A stretch of 64,000 bases of DNA from CAWFGS01 sp963815535 (lineage in GTDB: Bacteria > Pseudomonadota > Alphaproteobacteria > Sphingomonadales > Sphingomonadaceae), in assembly GCA_963815535.1 (NCBI GenBank), contig CAWFGS010000001.1, positions 124,001-188,000 of the forward strand, read 5' to 3'. A model generated the notes under the pieces. The model saw only the letters and a program-made list of their open reading frames with translations, was not told where the DNA came from and did no database searches. The stretch's first letter is position 1; each line of letters begins with the position of its first letter. A program made the position numbers and the translations under genes. Shown piece by piece: positions 40,502 to 49,919 of the stretch.

Positions 40502-41526
40502 GCGGGCCCGTTTCCCACAATCCCGCCCCGCGCGCCGATACGCTGGACCTGATCGGCAACACGCCGCTGGTGCGGCTGGCCGGGCCGAGCGCGGCGGCAG
40601 GCTGCACGATCTGGGGCAAGTGCGAATTCGCAAACCCCGGCGCGTCTGTAAAAGACCGCGCGGCATTGTTCATCGTGCGCGATGCGGAGGAACGCGGGCT
40701 GCTGAAACCCGGCGGCACGATCGTGGAGGGGACTGCGGGCAACACCGGCATCGGCATGGCGCTGGTCGCCAATGCGCTGGGTTACGAAACCATCATCGTG
40801 ATGCCGGAAAACCAGTCGTCGGAAAAGATGGCGACGCTGCGCGCATTGGGCGCGACGCTGGTGCTGGTTCCGCCGACCAAGTTTTCGGACCCGTGCCATT
40901 TCGTCCACACGTCCCGGCGGCTGGCCGATGAAACGCCGGGTGCGGTGTGGGCCAATCAATTCGACAACACCGCCAACCGCAAGGCGCATATCGATGGGAC
41001 GGCGGCGGAACTGTGGGACCAGACCGGCGGCAGGATCGACGGGTTCACTTGCGCGGCGGGAACCGGCGGAACGATCGCCGGCGTCGGCATGGGGCTGAAA
41101 TCGCGCGATGAAAACATCCGCATCGCGCTGACCGACCCGCATGGCGCGGCGCTTTATTCCTATTACGCGCATGGCGAACTGGCATCGCAGGGGTCGTCCG
41201 TGGCAGAGGGGATCGGGCAGGGCCGCATCACCGCCAATCTGGAAGGCGCGCCGATCGACACGCAATTCCGCATTTCGGACGAGGAGGGGCTGCAATGGGT
41301 CGCCCGCCTGCTTCGCGAAGAGGGGCTGTGCCTGGGCCTGTCGTCGGGCATCAACGTTGCGGGCGCGGTTGCGCTTGGCCGTGAACTGGTTGCCGCCGGG
41401 CGCGACGATCCGCAGGTCGCGACGATATTGTGCGACACGGGCTTTCGCTATCTTTCCACGCTCTACAACCCCGAATGGCTGCGGTCGAAAGACCTGCCCG
41501 TGTTCGACTGGTTGCAGGAAAGCTGA
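40498..41526 (+). CDS. cysteine synthase A family PLP enzyme
   Basis: A 342-residue member of the O-acetylserine sulfhydrylase/cystathionine beta-synthase fold. The PLP lysine is in NPGASVKDRAALFIV, the substrate loop is IVEGTAGNTGIGMAL, and the phosphate loop is CAAGTGGTIAGVGMGL. I read the start as TTG 40498, overlapping the ferredoxin TGA, because similarity (DTLDLIGNTPLVRLAG) begins soon after and no in-frame ATG precedes the core. The long C-terminal region (FRYLSTLYNPEWLRSK) fits CysK-like enzymes of alphaproteobacteria. Confidence 0.88.
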   Translation: MSGPVSHNPAPRADTLDLIGNTPLVRLAGPSAAAGCTIWGKCEFANPGASVKDRAALFIVRDAEERGLLKPGGTIVEGTAGNTGIGMALVANALGYETIIVMPENQSSEKMATLRALGATLVLVPPTKFSDPCHFVHTSRRLADETPGAVWANQFDNTANRKAHIDGTAAELWDQTGGRIDGFTCAAGTGGTIAGVGMGLKSRDENIRIALTDPHGAALYSYYAHGELASQGSSVAEGIGQGRITANLEGAPIDTQFRISDEEGLQWVARLLREEGLCLGLSSGINVAGAVALGRELVAAGRDDPQVATILCDTGFRYLSTLYNPEWLRSKDLPVFDWLQES

Positions 41527-41557
41527 CAGCGCGGCCCCGATTTGATAGGGGTGGGGC

Positions 41558-41998
41558 ATGATCTTCAAACCCCGTTCGAAGCCCGCGCCCGCGACCGCCA
41601 CCCGGAAACTGGGCGAAATTACCGAAAGCCTCGACATTCCACCGCCGCCTCTGGGCGGTACGCGCAAGCAGGCAATGCATCGGTTGCAGATCGGGCTGGC
41701 CGGGTTGGGCGCGATCATCCTGATGGTGGTGCTGGCCGGGGTAGTGATGGACCGCGCCAACCGATCCGAAGAACTGAGCGTTCCCGCTGCCGCCGCGACT
41801 GTGGCCGCACCGGAACTGCCGCCCGAACAGACCGATCCGCTGGTCAATGCGGGCGTCGTCCCCGATCTGCCGGCGGATGCGATATCGGACGAGGAGATGA
41901 ACGCCCCCATCCTGCCGGAACGCGGGGTGCAAGCTGCACAGCAACGCGGAACCGCTGCACCGGCGCGCCTACCCGCCCGACCGCCTGCTCGCCAATAG
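41558..41998 (+). CDS. single-pass membrane protein of unknown function
   Basis: A 146-residue protein: basic Pro-rich cytoplasmic N-terminus, one membrane helix (GLAGLGAIILMVVLAGVVM), then a Pro/Ala-rich disordered periplasmic tail. I recognise no domain. It starts 31 bases after the cysteine synthase stop and precedes the next envelope gene by 13 bases, so the three are probably co-transcribed. Confidence 0.62.
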   Translation: MIFKPRSKPAPATATRKLGEITESLDIPPPPLGGTRKQAMHRLQIGLAGLGAIILMVVLAGVVMDRANRSEELSVPAAAATVAAPELPPEQTDPLVNAGVVPDLPADAISDEEMNAPILPERGVQAAQQRGTAAPARLPARPPARQ

Positions 41999-42011
41999 GC
42001 GTGCATAACCC

Positions 42012-42816
42012 ATGAAGCGCAATCGCAACGCCATCGTTACCGCCATCCTTGCCGCCGCTGCGGGGCTGGCGCTGTTCGTGATGAGCCAACGGCAATCGGC
42101 GGACCCGATGACCGAAGGCAACGCCAAAGAAGCGGTTGTAACACCCACAGGCGATCTGCCCGCCATCGGCCTGTTTACGACGCTGCCGATCCTGTGGCCG
42201 GAAACCGCGCGGCTGGAAGATATGCTGACCACCCCGCAGGATGGCAGCTGGGTGCGCGATGCGATCGAGAGTGACAATCGCATCGTTCCACTCGATACGA
42301 TCGACGGTGCGCTTGACGCCGCTGAGGATGACGGCCGGCGAACTGGACGCATTGATAATCGCGCAGCCGCGTGCATTGTCCGGGGCGGAGAATGTGGCGC
42401 TCGATCGTTGGGTGCGCGGCGGCGGGCGGGCGCTGATCTTCGCAGACCCTATGCTGACCGCCCATTCCGATTTCTCGCTGGGCGATCCGCGCCGGCCGCA
42501 GGATGTCGTGCTGCTGTCGCCCATTCTGGCGCGATGGGGGCTGGCGCTGTCATTCGACGATACGCAGCAACCCGCCCGGCGAAACGTGCCGCTGAACGGC
42601 ACGACCATTCCGGTCGATCTTGCCGGACAATGGGGCATCGCCAACGATGGAACCGACGCGGCCTGCGAACTCTCGGCGCAAGGGGTTCTGGCGGTATGCG
42701 AGATCGGCGCGGGGCGTGTGGTCATCCTCGCCGATGCGGCGATATTGTCCGGCGAAACGCCGCTGCCGGGCGCGCGGAACGGTGTGCGGCACTTGATGCG
42801 GACGGCGTTCCGATAA
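42012..42816 (+). CDS. membrane-anchored GldG/ABC-auxiliary-like protein (one frameshift)
   Basis: About 267 residues: an N-terminal anchor (AIVTAILAAAAGLALFVM), then a domain with LPAIGLFTTLPILWPE, ELDALIIAQPRALSGAENVA and LDRWVRGGGRALIFADPM. This resembles the GldG/ABC_transp_aux domain of ABC-linked auxiliary proteins. The frame breaks near 42320, and one extra base explains it. No ABC ATPase or permease is adjacent, so a transport role is unsupported. Family call is tentative. Confidence 0.6.
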
Positions 42817-43160
42817 ACCCATCGCACCGACACGGGATTTTGCGGGACGGGTATGGCAAGACGGCGGAACAAGCCGTAAACATCGCGGAATACCGGCTCA
42901 CCTTCGATGGTTAATGGTCAAGTTACCAACAAGCGTAACGAAATATAAAAGTCAGTTTATCAATTACTTACGGATAATTCCCGTGAAATCCCGTAAATTC
43001 CCCTTCCATCCCGATGGGGCGGCGGGTAAACCCACATCCATCGAACACACCATCGATCGCCCATCCGAAATCGAGATTTCGGTGACCCGTTCACGCTCGC
43101 GCGTTTTCGGCGGCGGGGAAGATGTGTCGGGGGGATGGGCGCAATCGGGAGTGACGCGGC
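42817..43160. other. regulatory region upstream of the dcw cluster
   Basis: About 340 bases with no convincing gene. The part 42910-43000 is markedly AT-rich against the background and should hold the main dcw promoter. It contains the 10-base repeats described separately. A GATAAT at 42973-42978 could be a -10 element, but no good -35 is seen at the right spacing. Confidence 0.55.
42976..43015 (+). promoter_or_regulatory. four 10-base direct repeats, putative MraZ operator
   Basis: Four successive 10-base units read AATTCCCGTG, AAATCCCGTA, AATTCCCCTT and CCATCCCGAT, so (A/T)TCCC recurs every 10 bases. On the other strand this is GGGA(A/T) with 5-base spacers, the arrangement known for MraZ sites (TGGGN repeats spaced by 5). 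It lies about 145 bases upstream of mraZ, where autorepression would be expected. Confidence 0.65.
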
Positions 43161-43661
43161 ATGGCTGCGGAAGAGTTTGGAGGGTTCAGCGGACAAGCCT
43201 ATTCACCTGCGGGTGACAAGGGCCGGTTCGTATTGCCTCCCGCTTTTCGAAAAGCCGTGAAGGCATCGAGCGATGGCCGCATCCTTTGCCTGTCCAAACA
43301 TCCCAAAATGCCCTGCCTGACCGGGTTCGGCCTGTCCCGACGGTCGGAACTGGAAGGGCAGCTGGATCGCGAAGAAGACATCGCATTGCGGATGGAACGC
43401 GATTTCGATCGCGACATGCGTTCGTCGCAATTGTTCGGCTTCACCGAAATCCCGTTCGATGACAGCGGACGCTTCGTCATGCCGGAACATCTGCGCTCCC
43501 TGGGCCGGATCGAGGGCGGGCTGTATTTCAACGGTGGCGGACGGTTCTTCACCATGTGGAACCCCGAACGGCTGGCCGAAATGGGCAGCGATTGGGAAAA
43601 CGCGCAGGCCGCCTGCGCCAATCTGCTCGCCGATGCCGAAGCGAAAGCGAAGGGCAAATGA
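43161..43661 (+). CDS. mraZ: MraZ, dcw cluster transcriptional regulator
   Basis: A 166-residue protein with two AbrB-like swapped-hairpin domains, seen as DKGRFVLPPAFRKAV and DDSGRFVMPEHLRSLG. The second repeat keeps the DxxGR core. MraZ binds repeats upstream of its own gene and represses the dcw operon. The stop overlaps the rsmH ATG (ATGA). It opens the dcw cluster, its conserved place. Confidence 0.92.
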   Translation: MAAEEFGGFSGQAYSPAGDKGRFVLPPAFRKAVKASSDGRILCLSKHPKMPCLTGFGLSRRSELEGQLDREEDIALRMERDFDRDMRSSQLFGFTEIPFDDSGRFVMPEHLRSLGRIEGGLYFNGGGRFFTMWNPERLAEMGSDWENAQAACANLLADAEAKAKGK

Positions 43662-44635
43662 GCGCGCCTTCCCCAACATACGATGCGCCGCACCACGTTC
43701 CCGTCCTGTTGGCGGAAGTCGTTGCGGCGCTCGATCCACAGCCTGGCGAAATCATGGTCGATGCGACGTTCGGCGCGGGCGGTTACACGCGCGCTTTGCT
43801 GGATGCGGGCGCGACCGTGCATGCGTTCGACCGCGATCCCGATGCGATTGCGGCAGGGCAGGGCTGGAACGAAACGCAGGGCGCAACGCCCCGGCTGGTC
43901 CTGCATGCGCGGCGCTTTTCCGAAATGACCGACGCGCTGGCATCGGCGGATATCGCGCAGGTCGATGGGCTGACGATGGATATCGGCGTGTCGTCGATGC
44001 AGATCGATCGGGCGGAGCGGGGCTTTTCGTTCGGCGCGGACGGTCCGCTCGACATGCGGATGAGTCAGGACGGCCCAAGCGCCGCCGATTTCCTGAACGA
44101 CGCCGACGAAGACACCATCGCGGATGTCCTGTTCCATTACGGCGAAGAACGCGCGTCACGCAAAATCGCCCGTGCAATCGTCGCGGCGCGACCTTTGCAC
44201 ACCACCGGCCAGTTCGCCGAGACCGTGCGGAAAGCCACCCGGTTCAACCGCGACGACCGCCGGCCCAACGCCCCCAAAGACCCGGCCATCCGTTGCTTTC
44301 AGGCGGTCCGCATTCATGTGAACGCGGAACTGGAGGAATTGCAGGCAGGTCTGGCGGCGGCGGAAACCCTGTTGCCGGATGGCGGGCGGTTGGCAGTGGT
44401 CAGTTTCCACAGTCTGGAAGACCGCATCGTGAAGCAATATCTGCGCGATGCATCGGGGCGCAGCGGCGGATCGCGGCATATGCCGGCGCAAGGCGATGCG
44501 GATGCCATCTATCGCAAACCGTCCAAGGCGATCCGGGCATCGGACGCGGAACTGTCGGCAAACCCGCGCGCCCGTTCGGCAACCTTGCGCCATGCGGTGC
44601 GGACCGCTGCACCTCACCGGCAGGCCGCATCGTGA
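43658..44635 (+). CDS. rsmH: 16S rRNA m4C1402 methyltransferase
   Basis: An intact 325-residue SAM methyltransferase. Signatures are the start HHVPVLLAEVVAAL, the SAM site MVDATFGAGGYTRALL, the DIGVSSMQIDRAERGFSF motif and the C-terminal VVSFHSLEDRIVKQYL. It methylates N4 of C1402 in the 30S P site. It overlaps mraZ and ftsL. Confidence 0.96.
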   Translation: MSAPSPTYDAPHHVPVLLAEVVAALDPQPGEIMVDATFGAGGYTRALLDAGATVHAFDRDPDAIAAGQGWNETQGATPRLVLHARRFSEMTDALASADIAQVDGLTMDIGVSSMQIDRAERGFSFGADGPLDMRMSQDGPSAADFLNDADEDTIADVLFHYGEERASRKIARAIVAARPLHTTGQFAETVRKATRFNRDDRRPNAPKDPAIRCFQAVRIHVNAELEELQAGLAAAETLLPDGGRLAVVSFHSLEDRIVKQYLRDASGRSGGSRHMPAQGDADAIYRKPSKAIRASDAELSANPRARSATLRHAVRTAAPHRQAAS

Positions 44636-45165
44636 TGGTCACGCCAAGAGGTTTGAAAAGCATCGGCTGGCTGGTGCTGCTCGGCGTGTGCCTGGCGTTG
44701 TTCCTGGCGCTGACGTTCAAGGTCAATTCGGTCAAATCGCAAGTCCGCCTGGCGGAACGCCAGATCGTCGCGCTGGAACAGGACAAACTGCTGTACGAAA
44801 CGGAGTTTCAGACGCTCGCCAATCAGCGGCAGCTGGCCGATTGGAACCAGATCGAATTCGGATATGGCGCACCGCGCGCCGATCAATATGTCGAAAACGA
44901 ACGGCAATTGGCGAGCCTGGGCCTGCCGCAAGCTGCCGATGCGCCCGATCCGCTGCGGCTGGCGCGGTCCGACGACGGCGAGAGCGCGGGCGCTGGCGTG
45001 GGCTTTCCCGCAATGGTTTCCCCGATCAGTGGCAAGCCGGTGTCGCAAGACACTTCCCCGCCATCGAACGCACCGGATAGCGACCGCAAGCCTGCGCGTT
45101 CGCTGTCCGAACGGCTGAGCGGCGGTGCCGATCTGTCTGGTTACGCCGCAGGGTCCGCGCGATGA
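44635..45165 (+). CDS. ftsL: FtsL-like divisome protein
   Basis: A 176-residue bitopic protein between rsmH and ftsI. A short cytoplasmic end is followed by one helix (SIGWLVLLGVCLALFLALTF) and a coiled-coil segment (SQVRLAERQIVALEQDKLLYETEFQTLANQ, about 30 residues), then a Pro/Ser/Asp-rich tail that is longer than in E. coli FtsL. Sequence conservation is poor in this family, so the call rests on topology and position. It would join FtsQ and FtsB in the FtsQLB complex. Confidence 0.82.
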   Translation: MVTPRGLKSIGWLVLLGVCLALFLALTFKVNSVKSQVRLAERQIVALEQDKLLYETEFQTLANQRQLADWNQIEFGYGAPRADQYVENERQLASLGLPQAADAPDPLRLARSDDGESAGAGVGFPAMVSPISGKPVSQDTSPPSNAPDSDRKPARSLSERLSGGADLSGYAAGSAR

Positions 45166-46916
45166 ACGCGTTCACCACAGCCGGCATGTTCGCATCGGGC
45201 GAAGCTGCATTGCCCCATCGCGCGCCGGCATCACGCGGGGTGGATCGTATTTCCGTGCGGCAACAATCGCTGCGGACCGCGCAGTTTCGCATCCTGTGGG
45301 TTGCGATGGCGTTCAGCCTGGTGGCGATTGTCGCTATTATCCGCATCGGCTATCTCGGCATGTCGGACCGCACGTCGGTCGCGACATCGCTGGAAGAGGC
45401 GCTGCTGCCTGCTCGCGGGGAAATCACCGATCGCAACGGAATGCCGCTGGCTCGCGCATTTCCCGCTTATGCGTTGTGGTACAATCCCGCCGCAATGGGC
45501 GATGGCGGCGCGCCGCTGGTGCAGTCTCCCGAAGCGGTCGCGCGCAAGCTGAAGGCGATCCTGCCCCGCATCGACGAAGCGAACACGGCGCGCAAACTGG
45601 CCGCCGGCAAGCCGACCTATCTGATGCGCCGCGTACTGCCCGACGGCGCGAACCGTATTCACGATTTGGGCGAACTGGCGCTGGAAACTCCGCAGGAACG
45701 CGACCGGCACTATCCGCAAGGTTCCATGGCAGCGCATGTGCTGGGCTATGTCTCCGCCGATGGGCAGGGCCATGTCGGCATGGAGCAGGTGTTGAACGAC
45801 CGCCTGACCGACGCGACCCAGCGCGGGGAGCCGGTTGCGTTGTCCATCGACATGCGTGTGCAGGGCGCGCTGGAGGATGAATTGCGGCGCGGCATGCTCA
45901 GCGTCAACGCCACCGGGGCGGCCGGCATCGTGCTGGACGTCGATACGGGCGAGATCATGGCGCTGGCATCCCTGCCCGAATTCGACCCCAACCGCATCGA
46001 CGCGGACGGGGTGGGCAAGATGTTCAACCGCGTGACCAATCAGGTTTACGAACTGGGTTCCACTTTCAAACCGTTGACCGTGGCCGCCGCCATCGATGCG
46101 GGCGTGGTGCGCGATTTCGGGAAGCGGTACAATGCCGGGCCGGTCAAGGCCGGGCGGTTTTCCATCAAGGACAGCCATTTCATCGGCAACCATCTGAATG
46201 TCGCGGAAACGCTGATCCATTCGTCCAACACCGTGACCGCGCGCATTGCGGACGAACTCGGCCCCGAACGCATGCGCCGCACGATGATGGATCTGGGCAT
46301 GAACGAACGCCCGCATGTCGAATTGCCCGCGAAGGGTTTTCCGATCTGGCCCGGCGACAAATGGCCCCGTTTGCGGAACATGACTGTCAGTTACGGCCAC
46401 GGCATCGCGGTGACGCCGCTGCATCTCGCCAGCGCTTACGCCGCGATGGTCAATGGCGGAATCTGGCGGCCGTCCACGCTGCACCGGCTGGAAGCGGGCA
46501 ACATTCCCAAGGGTCGCCGAGTGTTCAAGGCCAGCACATCGTCGCGTATGCGCCAGTTGTTGCGGATGATCGCCATTTACGGAACCGGCAAGAACGCCGA
46601 CGCCGCCGGATTCCGCGTCGGCGGCAAGACGGGCAGCGCGGAGAAGCCGGGCAAGGGCGGCTATCGCGAAACGACCCTGGTTTCGACTTTCGCCGCGGCC
46701 TTCCCGATGGATCGTCCACGCTATGTCGTGGTGGCCATGCTGGACGAACCGCGTGGTACGGTGGCAAGCTCGTTCCAGCGTACCGCCGCCTGGAACGCCG
46801 CACCGATTGTGGGGCGACTGGTCCCGCGCATCGGCCCCTTGCTGGGGGTCCGGCCCGACACCAGCCGGGATGTCGATATTTCCGATCTGAAACCCTTGAT
46901 CGCGGCGGGGCAGTGA
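45162..46916 (+). CDS. ftsI: peptidoglycan D,D-transpeptidase FtsI (PBP3)
   Basis: An intact 584-residue septal class B PBP. One membrane helix near residue 45 is followed by the pedestal domain (LPARGEITDRNGMPLA) and the transpeptidase domain. Active-site motifs are SxxK in GSTFKPLTVAA (Ser about 300), SxN in HSSNTVTARIA (about 352) and KTG in VGGKTGSAEKPGKGG (about 488). It overlaps ftsL by ATGA and murE by one base. Confidence 0.97.
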   Translation: MNAFTTAGMFASGEAALPHRAPASRGVDRISVRQQSLRTAQFRILWVAMAFSLVAIVAIIRIGYLGMSDRTSVATSLEEALLPARGEITDRNGMPLARAFPAYALWYNPAAMGDGGAPLVQSPEAVARKLKAILPRIDEANTARKLAAGKPTYLMRRVLPDGANRIHDLGELALETPQERDRHYPQGSMAAHVLGYVSADGQGHVGMEQVLNDRLTDATQRGEPVALSIDMRVQGALEDELRRGMLSVNATGAAGIVLDVDTGEIMALASLPEFDPNRIDADGVGKMFNRVTNQVYELGSTFKPLTVAAAIDAGVVRDFGKRYNAGPVKAGRFSIKDSHFIGNHLNVAETLIHSSNTVTARIADELGPERMRRTMMDLGMNERPHVELPAKGFPIWPGDKWPRLRNMTVSYGHGIAVTPLHLASAYAAMVNGGIWRPSTLHRLEAGNIPKGRRVFKASTSSRMRQLLRMIAIYGTGKNADAAGFRVGGKTGSAEKPGKGGYRETTLVSTFAAAFPMDRPRYVVVAMLDEPRGTVASSFQRTAAWNAAPIVGRLVPRIGPLLGVRPDTSRDVDISDLKPLIAAGQ

Positions 46917-48403
46917 TGAAACTGTCCGATCTGGCGCGCATGGCCAACCTGAATTTGCCCACCGGAGATGATGTGCAGGTCGGCGGTTTCGCGATCGACG
47001 ACCGCAAGGTCGCACCCGGCAGCGTGTTCGGCGCGTTTCGGGGCGAACGCCGCAATGGGGAGGATTTCATACCCGCGGCAGTCGAAGCCGGCGCGGTCGC
47101 CGTGGTGGCAGGCGAAAGCGCGACCGTGGATGGCGCAATCCATTTGCCGTCGCCGGAACCGCGCCGACTGTTCGCGAAATTGGCCGCGCAGTTCCATGCT
47201 CCCTTTCCCGCCACCGTGGTCGCGGTGACGGGGACCAACGGCAAGACTTCGACGGTTGAGATGACCCGGCAATTGTGGCGCATGGCAGGCGAAAGCGCGG
47301 CCAGCATCGGTACGCTGGGCGTCACCACCCCCGACGAAAGCGTATCAACCGGTCTGACCACGCCCGACATCGTTACGTTCCTGTCCAATGTCAGCGGTCT
47401 TGCGCGCGAGGGGGTGACGCATGTCGCTTACGAAGCATCGAGCCACGGCCTTGCCCAGTCGCGCAACGAAGGCGTGCCGGTCGCCGCAGTCGCTTTCACC
47501 AATTTCAGCCGCGATCACCTGGATTATCACGGCACGATGGACGCCTATTTCGCGGCCAAGATGCGTCTGTTCGACGATATCGCGCATGAGAACACGGCGG
47601 CGGTCATCTGGACTGGCGGCGACGAATGGACGCTCGCAGCGATCGACCATGCGGAGCGGCGCGGACTGCGTGTGATGACCGTGGGGCAAACCGGCAATAT
47701 GATGCGCCTCCTGCATCGTCGGCCAACGCAGTTGGGTCAAACCCTGACGATCGCATATGACGGCGCGGAGCGAACGGTCGATTTGCCGCTGATCGGTGCG
47801 TATCAGGCGGCGAATGCGCTGACGGCGGCGGGCCTGGTCTTGGCGACGGGCGGCGATGCCGGCGCGGTGTTCGACGGGCTTGCGCGCTTGCAACCCGTGC
47901 GCGGGCGGCTCGAACGTGCGGCGATTACGCAAGCGGGTGCGCCGATCTATGTCGATTACGCGCACACGCCGGATGCATTGAAAGCTGCGATCGCGGCGCT
48001 TCGGCCCCATGTCGCCGGAAAGCTGATCGTGGTGTTCGGCGCAGGCGGAGATCGAGATCGGGGCAAACGCGGACCGATGGGGGCAGTCGCCTCCGACGGG
48101 GCCGATATCGCTATCGTTACGGACGACAATCCACGCGGCGAAGATCCCGCCGAAATCCGCCGCGAAATCATGGCCGGTGCATCCGCCGCCATCGTTGACA
48201 TCGCGGACCGCCGCGATGCCATCGCCGCTGCCATCGAACAGGCTGGCGCGAACGACATCATCCTGATCGCTGGCAAGGGCCATGAACAGGGCCAGATCGT
48301 CGGCGCGGGAGACGACATGCGCGTTCTGCCATTCGACGATGTGGAGGTTGCCCGCGAATGCGTCGCCGCCGCCAATAATATCATACCGGAGAATACCCCA
48401 TGA
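46916..48403 (+). CDS. murE: UDP-MurNAc-tripeptide synthetase (meso-DAP adding)
   Basis: An intact 495-residue Mur ligase. ATP site AVTGTNGKTSTVEMTRQ near residue 105; carbamoylated-lysine region NFSRDHLDYHGTMDAYFAAK; and DDNPRGEDP near residue 404, the motif that selects meso-diaminopimelate instead of lysine. The ATG overlaps the ftsI stop by one base. This tells that the organism has DAP-type peptidoglycan. Confidence 0.97.
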   Translation: MKLSDLARMANLNLPTGDDVQVGGFAIDDRKVAPGSVFGAFRGERRNGEDFIPAAVEAGAVAVVAGESATVDGAIHLPSPEPRRLFAKLAAQFHAPFPATVVAVTGTNGKTSTVEMTRQLWRMAGESAASIGTLGVTTPDESVSTGLTTPDIVTFLSNVSGLAREGVTHVAYEASSHGLAQSRNEGVPVAAVAFTNFSRDHLDYHGTMDAYFAAKMRLFDDIAHENTAAVIWTGGDEWTLAAIDHAERRGLRVMTVGQTGNMMRLLHRRPTQLGQTLTIAYDGAERTVDLPLIGAYQAANALTAAGLVLATGGDAGAVFDGLARLQPVRGRLERAAITQAGAPIYVDYAHTPDALKAAIAALRPHVAGKLIVVFGAGGDRDRGKRGPMGAVASDGADIAIVTDDNPRGEDPAEIRREIMAGASAAIVDIADRRDAIAAAIEQAGANDIILIAGKGHEQGQIVGAGDDMRVLPFDDVEVARECVAAANNIIPENTP

Positions 48404-49911
48404 CTGCCGCATCCGCCGCACGGCCCATTCTGGCGTGGCCGACCCTGGCGCGCGACACCATACCGCTGTCGCTGTGGGACGCGAACGGCATTGCGGCAGC
48501 CACAGGCGGCACTGCGAGCGGCGCGTTTCAATGTTCCGGCGTCGAAATGGATTCGCGCGATGTTCGCCCTGGCGATCTGTTCATAGCCCTGTCGGGGGAA
48601 GCGATGGACGGTCATCGCTTCGTCGATCAGGCGTTCGCCAATGGCGCGGCCGCCGCGATCGTGGATCGGCCCATCGATCATCCCCATGTCCTGGTCGCGG
48701 ATACCACGGCGGCGTTGCACGATCTGGCGGCGGTGGCCCGGTCGCGCGGGACGGCGCGGCGTATCGGCGTGACGGGATCGGTCGGGAAAACGGGGGTCAA
48801 GGAAGCCATTTTCGCCGCTCTCGACCGCAGCAGCCGGGGGCAGGCCCATCGCAGCGTCCGCAGTTACAACAACCATGTCGGCGTGCCGCTGTCGCTCGCC
48901 CGAATGCCCGCCCGGGCGCGTTACGGCATATTCGAAATGGGCATGAACCACGCCGGCGAAATGGCGCAGTTGACGCAGATCGCCCGCCCGCATGTCGCGG
49001 TCGTGACCACCATCGCTCCGGCGCACATCGAAAATCTCGGCAGCGAAGAAGCGATCGCCGACGCCAAGGCGGAGATTTTCGGCGGTGTCGAACCGGGCGG
49101 CACAGCCATCATCCCTGCCGATACGCCGCATTTCGAACGGCTGCGCGATGCGGCGAACGCTGCCGGTATCGCCATCCTGTCGTTCGGCGCGGCAGCGCAT
49201 GCCGATGTTCGCCTGCTCGATGCCATTCCTGCTGCCAATGGCGGGGCGTTGATTACTGCCGATCTGGGCGACCGGCGATTGTGCTATTCCATTGCGGAGC
49301 CCGGCGAACACTGGATCGCCAATTCGCTATGCGTGATGGCGGCGGTGAAGGCCGTGGGCGGCGATCTGGGTGCGGCAGGGCTGGCGCTGGCTGAAATGGG
49401 CGGGTTGAAGGGGCGCGGCGCACGCCATCGTCTGTCCGTCGGCGATGCGGGCACGGGCGGCAGTGCGCTGTTGATCGATGAAAGTTACAACGCCAATCCC
49501 GCGTCCATGCGCGCCACGTTGCGCCAATTGGGGCAGACCCCCGCCACGCGCCGTGTCGCCGTGTTGGGATCGATGATGGAACTGGGCGACTTCGCTGCCG
49601 GTTTTCACGCCGATCTGGCCGAACCGATCCGCGTTGCGGAAGTGGATTTCGCCATTCTGGTGGGCGAGGAAATGAAGGCCCTGTCACGGGAGTTGGGGAA
49701 AGCGGGCGGTCCATCGCTTGGCATCGGCGGCGGCTTCGCGCATTGCGACACCCCTGCCGCCGCGATCGAATTGCTGGAAGAATATGGCGTGAATGCAGGC
49801 GATGCGATCCTGGTGAAAGGGTCCAATTCGGTCGGGCTGGGCAGCGTGGTAAACCATTTCACGGCGCGACCCGTGCCCGTTTCGATCGGTGCGGAACGCC
49901 AGAAAGACTGA
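48400..49911 (+). CDS. murF: UDP-MurNAc-tripeptide:D-Ala-D-Ala ligase
   Basis: An intact 503-residue Mur ligase that adds D-Ala-D-Ala to the UDP-tripeptide. ATP site is GVTGSVGKTGVKEAIF; other motifs are SYNNHVGVPLSLARMP, EMGMNHAGEM and LLIDESYNANPASMRA. The stretch near residues 140-150 (SSRGQAHRSVRSYNN) replaces the usual short linker. Start overlaps the murE stop (ATGA). Confidence 0.96.
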   Translation: MTAASAARPILAWPTLARDTIPLSLWDANGIAAATGGTASGAFQCSGVEMDSRDVRPGDLFIALSGEAMDGHRFVDQAFANGAAAAIVDRPIDHPHVLVADTTAALHDLAAVARSRGTARRIGVTGSVGKTGVKEAIFAALDRSSRGQAHRSVRSYNNHVGVPLSLARMPARARYGIFEMGMNHAGEMAQLTQIARPHVAVVTTIAPAHIENLGSEEAIADAKAEIFGGVEPGGTAIIPADTPHFERLRDAANAAGIAILSFGAAAHADVRLLDAIPAANGGALITADLGDRRLCYSIAEPGEHWIANSLCVMAAVKAVGGDLGAAGLALAEMGGLKGRGARHRLSVGDAGTGGSALLIDESYNANPASMRATLRQLGQTPATRRVAVLGSMMELGDFAAGFHADLAEPIRVAEVDFAILVGEEMKALSRELGKAGGPSLGIGGGFAHCDTPAAAIELLEEYGVNAGDAILVKGSNSVGLGSVVNHFTARPVPVSIGAERQKD

Positions 49912-49919
49912 CGAAGCGC

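Noticed and set aside
42914..43216. A 100-codon frame upstream of mraZ
   Set aside because: The composition is unlike neighbouring genes, there is no ribosome site, and it overlaps the AT-rich regulatory stretch with the putative MraZ boxes and the start of mraZ.
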